Shown here: positions 1 to 5,267 of the stretch, in pieces | Position numbering within the stretch: position 1 is the first letter of the stretch | Layout of the letters: every line of letters starts with the position of its first letter | Origin: JBGPML01 sp041486955 | Lineage (GTDB): Bacteria > Patescibacteriota > UBA1384 > 2-12-FULL-50-11 > DASWYB01 | NCBI GenBank assembly: GCA_041486955.1 | Contig: JBGPML010000023.1 | Location: 1-10,849 of the forward strand | Reading direction: 5' to 3' | Length of the DNA stretch: 10,849 nucleotides | Notes under the pieces: model-generated | What the model was told of the DNA's origin: nothing | Database searches by the model: none | What the model saw: only the letters and a program-made list of their open reading frames with translations | Made by a program: the position numbers and the translations under genes

Positions 1-139
1 AGGACTGTTGTGTTCTGGCTGGGTACGGTGGCTCGGTGGCTTAACCTAGATTAGCCAAATATCCTGTCCCCGTAAGTCGGTGTTCCATCGGCTTGCCGGA
101 GGGACTAAGACTTGGGCCTGGCCAGAACAGAGCGGTCCT
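1..139 (+). ncRNA. Candidate structured RNA upstream of the first exported-protein gene (may extend left of the window)
   Basis: This segment has no convincing ORF but folds readily into a closed, branched structure. AGGAC (1-5) pairs with GTCCT (135-139) and GTTCTGGC (12-19) pairs with GCCAGAAC (121-128). Inside are two arms. GGCT..AA (38-44) pairs with TT..AGCC (51-56). GTCCC (66-70) pairs with GGGAC (101-105) and encloses AAGTCG (74-79) with CGGCTT (89-94). That gives nested helices around a multi-branch centre, as in a riboswitch or free small RNA. I do not recognise it as RNase P RNA, SRP RNA, tmRNA or a common riboswitch. It begins at the window edge, so the true 5' end is unknown. The strand is inferred from the downstream gene; pairing by eye on one copy is weak evidence. 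Confidence 0.35.
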
Positions 140-180
140 TTGTGCGTAATTGGGATCACTCTCTCAAACATTGTTTCGTC

Positions 181-253
181 TTCTCCCGTAAGAGAAATAC
201 CTCATCGCCCGTTTGACGGGCCACGACAACGCGGCCCCGGACGGGGCAAAGGA
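181..253 (+). promoter_or_regulatory. Hairpin chain abutting the ribosome-binding site of the GTG-start gene
   Basis: Three small hairpins follow one another: TTCTC/GAGAA (181-185/192-196), GCCCGT/ACGGGC (207-212/216-221) and GCCCC/GGGGC with loop GGAC (234-238/243-247). The ribosome-binding site AAAGGA (248-253) starts on the base after the last hairpin. There is no T-tract, so these are not intrinsic terminators. Direct contact between hairpin and Shine-Dalgarno sequence suggests control of translation initiation, or a device keeping the site single-stranded. The same arrangement recurs before four other genes in this window. Confidence 0.45.
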
Positions 254-260
254 ACGAACA

Positions 261-1361
261 GTGCGTAAATTAACAACTTGGTGTGTTGTTCTAATGACCT
301 GTCTTTTGACAGTTGGGCTTCGCCCGGCTGCTTCAGACTCTGGTCTTGCCTCACTGGTCCGACGGACCAAATGGACGCGAGACGGTCAGATTGAGCCATT
401 GGTGTCTGCGTGGTCGGAAGCCTTCCCCATTCTGGGGAGAGACATCTACTACAACGCCAATGATAACCTGACGGATGACCGCGCGGCTGTCATTCCTTGC
501 GATGTTCCGTTGCGCATTTACTTGTCGCAGGGGAACATCGGCGGAACCATCGGGAGTCGGGATTTGGAGAAAAAGGCCATTGTAATGGCTCTTCACATCC
601 CGTTCGAAGGCAATGGGACTGAAACGTGGAAGGTCCTGAGTGCTCAAGACAAACGGACCGAGAGAGTTAGGCAGCGAAATTTAAAAGAGCAGGGCTTTAA
701 CGATCGACAGATCGAACGCCAGCTCTGGAGTGGTCTTCTTGAAGGCCAGGTAGATGTGGAATATCTCAAACCTGGCCGTAAGATCCACATTAAGATCACT
801 CGTGATCAGCCAAGGGCTCAAGCGATTGATATGTGGTTCGTCGTTTCGAACTGTGGTGCGAGAAGTTGGAAGGGTGTTCCGCAAGGCGGCACTCCGTCTC
901 CGCAAGCGATGGTACCGGCAACTCCGGCCCCAAACTTTGCTTCACCTCAGTTTGCCCCTCAGGGCAATCTTCCTCCCCAACCGTTCCCAGTTCCCGGCGC
1001 TGCCGGTTCTGTTCCTCCGCAAGTTGGAGCACCGACCCAGGATGTCGCTATGGGAGCGGGCAATGGAAGACTCTGTATCCGATTCCAGGACCGTAACGGT
1101 GCGCCCTGTCAGGGACCGTGGGAGGTTCAGGTATTCGGGTTCAACAGTAACGGACAGAATGTGTTCGGGCCGATCCCAGCCCGTGTCAACGGTGGAATGC
1201 TCGACGTCGACGTTCCGTGTGGCTTGTGGTATACGGTCATTTCGAAGCAGACTTTCTGGTTATCGGCGCAGGCCAAAAGTTCGCAGTCACGAGTTTCTAA
1301 CGGCCGCTTTGAGGTCTTTGTATCTCAGAACGGCGGTCTGATGGTTTGGAGAAAAGGATGA
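261..1361 (+). CDS. Exported protein of unknown function with proline-rich linker
   Basis: I do not recognise the family. The GTG at 261 is preferred over an upstream in-frame TTG (213) because AAAGGA lies 7 nt upstream and the product then opens with a Sec signal peptide: VRK, a hydrophobic core over about residues 5-20, and a small-residue cleavage region near RPAASDS. The mature protein (~340 of 366 aa) has an N-terminal domain of about 180 residues, a Pro/Gln/Ala-rich linker at roughly residues 210-260, and a beta-rich C-terminal domain of ~100 residues with paired cysteines (LCIRF, APCQG, VPCGLW). This looks like two folded extracytoplasmic modules joined by a flexible tether. There is no membrane anchor or sorting signal, so it is probably secreted or held by partners. 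Its TGA stop overlaps the next ATG (ATGA), implying coupled translation. Base composition is visibly GC-richer than the translation genes downstream. Confidence 0.7.
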   Translation: MRKLTTWCVVLMTCLLTVGLRPAASDSGLASLVRRTKWTRDGQIEPLVSAWSEAFPILGRDIYYNANDNLTDDRAAVIPCDVPLRIYLSQGNIGGTIGSRDLEKKAIVMALHIPFEGNGTETWKVLSAQDKRTERVRQRNLKEQGFNDRQIERQLWSGLLEGQVDVEYLKPGRKIHIKITRDQPRAQAIDMWFVVSNCGARSWKGVPQGGTPSPQAMVPATPAPNFASPQFAPQGNLPPQPFPVPGAAGSVPPQVGAPTQDVAMGAGNGRLCIRFQDRNGAPCQGPWEVQVFGFNSNGQNVFGPIPARVNGGMLDVDVPCGLWYTVISKQTFWLSAQAKSSQSRVSNGRFEVFVSQNGGLMVWRKG

Positions 1362-2305
1362 AAAGGTTCCTCGCGCTCCTCGCGCTCCTGATAGCTTCGG
1401 TTCCTGCCAACGCGCAGGTAACCCGTGGCGGGTACTACCTCTGGCACTCGTCGTCGTACGGCACCTCGCCGTATGTTCCCGGCGGTTACCAGGTATCGAG
1501 TGAGCGGCTGACGGCAACTGGGGAAACCCAGTTCCGCCAGTCGATCCTCGGGCAGTCTGGTGCTGCCGCGATGAACCGTCAAGGTATTCCGCAGGAATAC
1601 CAGACGATCATCCGAAAGGCGGCCTCGGAATGTCAGATCATCTACATTCCGCGTCCGGCCGAGGGCGTCTACTTTGAGCAGAGTGTGTTTTCTGCCCAGT
1701 ATGACAGCCAGTGGCGGAATTGCGGCAATTGGTGCTACTGCATCGTCGCCGGGGTGATGCCCCGGTATGCCTACTTCTCGACTATGATCTGGTCGGGATT
1801 AACGCTCCAGCCCCACGTCCTCAGTATGTTCGACATGTTCTACACGCAGATCATCGTCGTAAACAAGTCTGGGCGAAAGGGCATAGGGTATGGTGCGCCT
1901 GAGCGATGCATGAACTGGTCGATCAGGTCATTCCCGGTCTTCACCTCGAAAGAGGTCATCCCGCAGCCGTACACTGTCCAAGTGCCCGTTGAAGTACCGG
2001 TTCCGGTCTACGAGGCACCCGAACTTCCACTGATGAAGAGGCCGCAGGGCTACATTCATCAGGAAAGCCCAGGGATTCTGTGCATCGTGACGAAGATCCT
2101 GCCATTCCTGATCTTTCCCGAAGGCGATCGTTATACCTTCAATGTTGCCGGCGGCAAAGGGGGAAGAGGCGGCAATTCGTACTCAAATTCGAATTCCGAG
2201 TCCAAAGCCGGAATTGGACCAATCAACGTCCAGCAAAACCAGGCACAAAATCAAGATGAGTCACAAGCTCAGAACCAAGGGCCTGGCCAACAACACCCCA
2301 AGTAA
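1358..2305 (+). CDS. Exported Cys-containing protein with Gln/Asn/Ser-rich C-terminal tail
   Basis: Unknown family, 315 aa. The ATG at 1358 is chosen over an upstream TTG (1346): GGAG lies 6 nt before it, it overlaps the previous stop as ATGA, and the product begins with a classical signal peptide (MKRFLALLALLIAS, cleavage near ANA-QV). The body (~25-200) is rich in Tyr/Trp/Ser and has cysteines in SECQ, NCGNWCYC and ERCMN that could form disulfides. A Pro/Val stretch (VPVEVPVPVYEAPELP) acts as spacer, then a short hydrophobic patch (ILCIVTKILPFLIF), then a Gly-rich turn and a polar tail (residues ~273-315) with SNSNS and INVQQNQA. That tail matches a segment near the N-terminus of the next gene's product. 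The pairing suggests a common assembly or surface complex; Q/N/S periodicity recalls curlin-type amyloid repeats, which is inference. GC-rich like its partner gene. Confidence 0.7.
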   Translation: MKRFLALLALLIASVPANAQVTRGGYYLWHSSSYGTSPYVPGGYQVSSERLTATGETQFRQSILGQSGAAAMNRQGIPQEYQTIIRKAASECQIIYIPRPAEGVYFEQSVFSAQYDSQWRNCGNWCYCIVAGVMPRYAYFSTMIWSGLTLQPHVLSMFDMFYTQIIVVNKSGRKGIGYGAPERCMNWSIRSFPVFTSKEVIPQPYTVQVPVEVPVPVYEAPELPLMKRPQGYIHQESPGILCIVTKILPFLIFPEGDRYTFNVAGGKGGRGGNSYSNSNSESKAGIGPINVQQNQAQNQDESQAQNQGPGQQHPK

Positions 2306-2312
2306 TTCCCTC

Positions 2313-2344
2313 GAGGGAGGATGAGCAGTCGCTCGTTCTCCCTC
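2313..2344 (+). terminator. Stable 3' hairpin GAGGGAG...CTCCCTC after the exported-protein pair
   Basis: Eight bases past the stop codon GAGGGAG (2313-2319) pairs with CTCCCTC (2338-2344), and inside it GAGC (2323-2326) pairs with GCTC (2331-2334) around loop AGTC. It overlaps the palindrome TCCCTCGAGGGA (2307-2318). There is no run of T after the stem, so it is not a canonical intrinsic terminator; it may block 3' exonucleases or end transcription inefficiently. A closely similar hairpin with the same outer bases follows the zinc-finger gene at 7461-7484. Confidence 0.4.
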
Positions 2345-2448
2345 AAAACTTTCTCTTAATACGTGGAAATTCAGTTTCTACATATGAGGAGAAACATCCT
2401 CGACACTGTACGGTCGACTACGGTGATTACAAATTCAAGGAGAAACAC

Positions 2449-3117
2449 ATGAAAAATCAAATTGTTATAGGTGCTCTCGCGATTGTTGCGATTTTAGCTC
2501 CTATCAATCATGTTTCTGCTAACAATGACGCTTTTTGGACTGAGTGGGATAAGAACTTTGATTCTTACGACTACTCAACTCCCGGTTCTGTCTCTATCTC
2601 GAACTCAAATTCGAATAGTGAAGCCACGATTGCTGGAATTAATATTCAACAGAATCAGGCTGTAACACAAAACCAAAGCCAGGCTCAAAACAATGGTTCG
2701 GGTACGGGTACAGGTACAGGAACCAGCGACAGTGGTGCTGCCGCTTCAACGAGCGGTTCAGCCAGCGCTGGTGGTACTCAGACCAACGACAATGGTAACA
2801 CCCAAACGGGTGGTGCCAGTGCGTCTGGCGGTGCTGCAGCTGCAGCTGGTCCGAAAGCTTCGACCAGCACGGCTGCCACAACTACTGTTGGTACTACTAC
2901 CAGCGGTAGCGCTTCAGCCTCGGCTTCAGTTGGTTCTAAATCAGAATCCAAGAAAGAAGTTGCCAAGGTTGAAACGAAGACTGAAACTAAGGTTGTTAAA
3001 ACCTTACCCCAAGCTGGTATCGATCCTACCTTCGCTGGTAGCGCCTTTGCCGGTCTTGGTTCTCTTGCCACTGTTGCTCGTGCAATTGCTCGAAAACAGC
3101 GTGCCTTATCTGCTTAA
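2449..3117 (+). CDS. Exported low-complexity surface protein with LPQAG sorting-like signal
   Basis: 222 aa, starting at ATG behind AAGGAG with 6-nt spacing. Residues 1-24 are a Sec signal peptide with cleavage near VSA-NN. Residues ~48-82 hold an SNSNSNS run followed by INIQQNQA and SQAQN, the same pattern as the tail of the upstream protein. Then comes a long Ser/Thr/Gly/Ala-rich region (~83-165), a Lys/Glu-rich stretch (KSESKKEVAKVETKTETK), and at 186-190 LPQAG followed by a weakly hydrophobic stretch and a basic ARKQR tail. This is the layout of a sortase substrate: motif, membrane-retained helix, positive tail. Ala replaces the usual Thr of LPxTG. The protein likely forms a wall- or envelope-attached stalk presenting the Q/N motif. 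No sortase gene is in the window. Specific function unknown. Confidence 0.75.
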   Translation: MKNQIVIGALAIVAILAPINHVSANNDAFWTEWDKNFDSYDYSTPGSVSISNSNSNSEATIAGINIQQNQAVTQNQSQAQNNGSGTGTGTGTSDSGAAASTSGSASAGGTQTNDNGNTQTGGASASGGAAAAAGPKASTSTAATTTVGTTTSGSASASASVGSKSESKKEVAKVETKTETKVVKTLPQAGIDPTFAGSAFAGLGSLATVARAIARKQRALSA

Positions 3118-3160
3118 ATAAGTCAGATAGATAAAGAGAAATTGAGGTAGAAATACCTTG

Positions 3161-3206
3161 AAATGTGTGGGGGAAGGACCAAAAGTCTTTCCCCAATCAC
3201 ACATTT
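3161..3206 (+). terminator. Long 3' hairpin after the LPQAG protein gene
   Basis: AAATGTGTG (3161-3169) pairs with CACACATTT (3198-3206), and directly inside GGGGAAGG (3170-3177) pairs with CTTTCCCC (3187-3194) with one G-T wobble. Only AAT is bulged on the 3' side and the loop is ACCAAAAGT. This 17-bp stem lies 43 nt past the stop codon. It lacks a downstream T-run, so it may be a transcript-end stabiliser or weak terminator rather than a classical one. It abuts the next structured element with no spacer. Confidence 0.5.
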
Positions 3207-3367
3207 GGAACTAGTTATGTAAGTTTATTTGAGAAATATGGCTCAGGTTTTGAAGCGAAAGACATGATTTCGTGAGAAGGCGTAGCATTCGCTACGTTGA
3301 CGAGGGAATCATGTCTTGGAGCCAAAAGATGTGTCAGATTACCAGATAAACTTACATAATTAGTTCC
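3207..3367 (+). ncRNA. Rod-like structured RNA candidate, copy 1
   Basis: A 161-nt element closed by a 22-bp stem: 3207-3228 pairs with 3346-3367 with a single G-T wobble. Further in, TGGCTC (3239-3244) pairs with GAGCCA (3319-3324), AAGACATGATT (3259-3269) with AATCATGTCTT (3307-3317), TCGT (3270-3273) with ACGA (3300-3303), and CGTAGC (3281-3286) with GCTACG (3291-3296) around loop ATTC. Unpaired positions carry the motifs shared with copy 2 at 4091-4253: GCGAAAG (3255-3261), GAGAAGG (3274-3280) and ACGAGGG (3300-3306). No ORF of note runs through it. The shared motifs in two near-equal rods with different helices favour RNA function over a chance palindrome. It could also be a miniature transposon-like palindrome, but I see no target-site duplication. 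Strand and boundaries are inferred; no known family recognised. Confidence 0.55.
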
Positions 3368-3371
3368 TCGT

Positions 3372-3406
3372 TCAATGCAGCCCGCCATATTGGTGGGCTG
3401 CATTGA
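3372..3406 (+). other. 14-15 bp hairpin between the rod RNA and the next gene
   Basis: CAATGCAGCCCGCC (3373-3386) pairs with GGTGGGCTGCATTG (3392-3405) with one G-T wobble and the five-base loop ATATT; T3372 and A3406 extend it. There is no T-run behind it. It continues the chain of consecutive hairpins that fills 3161-3456. It may belong to the leader of the downstream gene or to the end of a longer non-coding transcript. Confidence 0.5.
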
Positions 3407-3418
3407 GTGAAAAGCTCA

Positions 3419-3462
3419 ACTCCTCGTCGAAAGGAGTCAATCCGCCAACTGGCGGAAAAGGA
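3419..3462 (+). promoter_or_regulatory. Two leader hairpins abutting the ribosome-binding site of the stalk-protein gene
   Basis: ACTCCT (3419-3424) pairs with AGGAGT (3432-3437), and TCCGCC (3441-3446) pairs with GGCGGA (3451-3456) around loop AACT. The Shine-Dalgarno sequence AAAGGA (3457-3462) begins on the next base, with the ATG at 3468. The first hairpin sequesters a second, decoy-like AGGAG. The arrangement matches the leaders before 261, ybaB, rplA and rplJ. A role in translational control is inferred. Confidence 0.45.
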
Positions 3463-3467
3463 TTTTT

Positions 3468-4058
3468 ATGAAAATAAACAACCTTATATTGCGTATCGTG
3501 ATAGCTATTGGTTTAGCACTTGCTTTCATAGTGCCTCAGGTTCATGCTCAAAAAATCATGAAGCCGGAACAGGCCTGTGCGTTAACTTCACGACCTGACT
3601 GTATTCCTATCATGACCTGGTTATACAATTATTGTAATGACCCGGTACGTGTGAACGAAGATCAGTGCGTTAAGTTATATGTTCCTGAGAGTGATTCAGG
3701 AACTGATGTAGTTGCTCAAACGACTAACACAAACTCTGATTCTGCTGTTGCTGAAACAAAAGCGACACCTGCCCCGACTACCGCTCCAGTGGTTAAATCT
3801 CAGGTGACACCGGTTGCGGTAACCAAAAAGGAAGAAGTAAAACAATCGACGCCAACACCTTCGGCCACTCCTTCTACCGTCCCATCGGCAACTCCAGAAG
3901 TGCAAGCGAAGGCTACTGCTGCGCCGCTGGTTGCTGAGTCTAACTCAGTACGACCGTTACTCGGCTATGCCTATACCATAACCTGGATGAGCTTAGCTTT
4001 ATTGCTGATCGCCGGTGTCTGTACTGGATTAATCGCTCGTATTAAAAGAGCGCAATAA
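3468..4058 (+). CDS. Membrane-anchored surface stalk protein with small Cys-containing head
   Basis: 196 aa, unknown family. The ATG follows AAAGGA with 5-nt spacing. A signal peptide (residues 1-27, cleavage near VHA-QK) leads to a head of about 45 residues with four cysteines (ACALT, PDCIP, NYCND, DQCVK), likely two disulfides. Next is a Thr/Pro/Ala/Val-rich stalk (~75-160) with TPSATPS-type repeats, then a C-terminal transmembrane helix (~170-189, WMSLALLLIAGVCTGLIA) and a basic IKRAQ end. The orientation would be head outside, tail inside. There is no LPxTG-like motif, unlike the protein at 2449, so anchoring is by the helix. Its position next to two other exported proteins suggests a shared surface role, but nothing in the sequence names a ligand. 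Confidence 0.7.
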   Translation: MKINNLILRIVIAIGLALAFIVPQVHAQKIMKPEQACALTSRPDCIPIMTWLYNYCNDPVRVNEDQCVKLYVPESDSGTDVVAQTTNTNSDSAVAETKATPAPTTAPVVKSQVTPVAVTKKEEVKQSTPTPSATPSTVPSATPEVQAKATAAPLVAESNSVRPLLGYAYTITWMSLALLLIAGVCTGLIARIKRAQ

Positions 4059-4062
4059 GCAG

Positions 4063-4088
4063 AAAAAACTCCTGAAAAGGAGTTTTTT
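4063..4088 (+). terminator. Intrinsic terminator after the stalk-protein gene
   Basis: ACTCCT (4068-4073), GAAA loop and AGGAGT (4078-4083) run into TTTTTT, five bases past the stop codon. The A-run on the 5' side makes it potentially bidirectional. The GAAA tetraloop is shared with the terminators after rplA and rplL. Confidence 0.85.
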
Positions 4089-4090
4089 CA

Positions 4091-4253
4091 TGAACTCATA
4101 ACATGTCTCGCTTCTGGGAACCTTCAAAGAATGAATTCGAGCGAAAGGTGTAAAGCGCGACGAGGGATAGCCATTGCTATATCGAGAAGCGGTGAACAGC
4201 TTGCAGCCGAATTTATGCCTGAAGGCCAGAACTGGAGATATGTTATGAGTTCA
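4091..4253 (+). ncRNA. Rod-like structured RNA candidate, copy 2
   Basis: A 163-nt element closed by a perfect 14-bp stem (4091-4104 with 4240-4253). Inside, TTCTGG (4112-4117) pairs with CCAGAA (4226-4231), CCTTC (4121-4125) with GAAGG (4221-4225), AATTCG (4134-4139) with CGAATT (4208-4213), TGTAAAGC (4149-4156) with GCTTGCA (4199-4205, one wobble and one bulge), and ATAGC (4167-4171) with GCTAT (4176-4180) around loop CATT. Loops hold GCGAAAG (4141-4147), ACGAGGG (4160-4166) and CGAGAAG (4183-4189), as in copy 1. It lies behind a terminator, so it needs its own promoter or read-through if transcribed on +. Its 3' arm sits between the probable -35 and -10 of prfB, linking any transcription or structure here to prfB expression. 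Strand is uncertain. Confidence 0.55.
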
Positions 4254-4262
4254 GTATATAAT
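4233..4262 (+). promoter_or_regulatory. Probable prfB promoter giving a leaderless transcript
   Basis: A perfect -10 TATAAT (4257-4262) lies 7 nt before the prfB ATG, placing the expected start site on or next to its A. A weak -35 TGGAGA (4233-4238) is at an 18-bp spacer. No Shine-Dalgarno sequence is present in the intervening bases. Confidence 0.6.
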
Positions 4263-4269
4263 AATAGAA

Positions 4270-5247
4270 ATGGATGATACTAAAAAACAACATTTAGCTG
4301 AACTTTTGCAAATTAACCAAAAGAAACAGCGTATCGAAGAAATTAATCAGCTGATGCAATCAGCCGATTTTTGGGCTGTCCACACAGAGGCCTCAAAGGT
4401 AACCCAAGAGCTCCAGCAATTAAGCGATATCGTCACGATGTTTGAATCGGCCGAATCAGAAAGCGATATTAACGAACTGGAAAAATTAACACTTTTATCA
4501 GGCGAATATGATACTGATCCAGCGATTATGACATTATCAGCCGGGAGTGGGGGAACAGAAGCCCAGGACTGGGCGGAAATGCTAATGCGGATGTATGTGC
4601 GATATGCTGAAAAGCAAGGGATGAAAGCCTCGATCATCGATATTTCAGAAGGAGAAGAAGCAGGCATAAAGTCGGCAACGTTAGAAATTACTGGTAACTT
4701 TGCCTATGGCTACTTAAAAGCCGAAGCTGGTGTCCATCGATTAGTTCGAATGTCGCCCTTTGATGCTGATAAAGCTCGACATACCTCATTTGCATTAGTC
4801 CAAGTTATACCCAAATTGAACCGTAAAACAGTCGATATTAACCCGCTGGATTTACGAATTGATGTCTATCGGGCCAGTGGAAAAGGTGGCCAAGGGGTGA
4901 ATACGACTGATTCTGCTGTCCGTTTGACTCATCTGCCGACCGGCATAGTAGTTGCTGTGCAAAACGAACGGTCACAGCTTCAGAATAAAGAAACTGCCAT
5001 GGCAATTTTGCAATCTCGTTTAGAACTGCTCCAAAAAGAAAAATCTGCTGAACAAGTTGCTTTGTTAAAAGGCGATTTCCGAGAAGCGGCTTGGGGCAAC
5101 CAAATTCGCAGCTACGTGCTAGCGCCGTATCGGTTAGTTAAAGACCATCGAACCAATGTAGAATCAACTAATCCAGACGAAGTCCTCGGAGGTTCAATTC
5201 AGGAATTTATTGATGCGGGATTGCGCTATCTGCAACAACAAGCATAG
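4270..5247 (+). CDS. prfB: Peptide chain release factor 2
   Basis: RF2 ends translation at UGA and UAA by triggering peptidyl-tRNA hydrolysis in the ribosome. The 325-aa product has GSGGTEAQDWAEM (92-104), the RF2 stop-codon tripeptide SPF (162-164) in VHRLVRMSPFD, and the catalytic GGQ (206-208). The N-terminus is shorter than E. coli RF2: only about 17 residues precede the KKQRIEEIN segment. An in-frame TGA at 4246 blocks extension, so ATG 4270 is secure. The usual +1 programmed frameshift site (CUU-UGA) is absent, so RF2 autoregulation by frameshifting is apparently missing. Around GGQ the sequence reads GKGGQGVNTTDSAVRLTH: Gly replaces the common His after GGQ and the following bases look RF1-like, but SPF marks it as RF2. 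The gene stands alone behind its own promoter. Confidence 0.95.
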   Translation: MDDTKKQHLAELLQINQKKQRIEEINQLMQSADFWAVHTEASKVTQELQQLSDIVTMFESAESESDINELEKLTLLSGEYDTDPAIMTLSAGSGGTEAQDWAEMLMRMYVRYAEKQGMKASIIDISEGEEAGIKSATLEITGNFAYGYLKAEAGVHRLVRMSPFDADKARHTSFALVQVIPKLNRKTVDINPLDLRIDVYRASGKGGQGVNTTDSAVRLTHLPTGIVVAVQNERSQLQNKETAMAILQSRLELLQKEKSAEQVALLKGDFREAAWGNQIRSYVLAPYRLVKDHRTNVESTNPDEVLGGSIQEFIDAGLRYLQQQA

Positions 5248-5267
5248 TCATTCACGAATGACTTCGC

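Noticed and set aside
1..139. tRNA, RNase P RNA, SRP RNA or tmRNA at the left edge.
   Set aside because: None of the conserved words of these RNAs (T-loop, P4 core, SRP tetraloop region, tag ORF) is visible.
754..1341. 195-codon open frame overlapping the first exported-protein gene.
   Set aside because: It is an Arg/Ser-rich shadow frame in GC-rich coding DNA with no ribosome-binding site.
2693..3121. 142-codon open frame overlapping the LPQAG protein gene.
   Set aside because: It is a shadow frame created by the repetitive Ser/Thr/Ala codons; it has no ribosome-binding site and a low-complexity product.
3207..4253. The two rods as terminal inverted repeats of one transposon, or as two MITEs.
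   Set aside because: The arms pair within each rod rather than between rods, there is no transposase, and I see no target-site duplications. A decayed palindromic element cannot be wholly excluded.
4245..4277. A 10-codon ORF ending in TGA whose +1 shift would enter the prfB frame, reminiscent of RF2 programmed frameshifting.
   Set aside because: The slippery CUU before UGA and the upstream Shine-Dalgarno-like stimulator are absent. The site lies ~15 residues too early relative to the family, and the prfB -10 TATAAT is inside this ORF.
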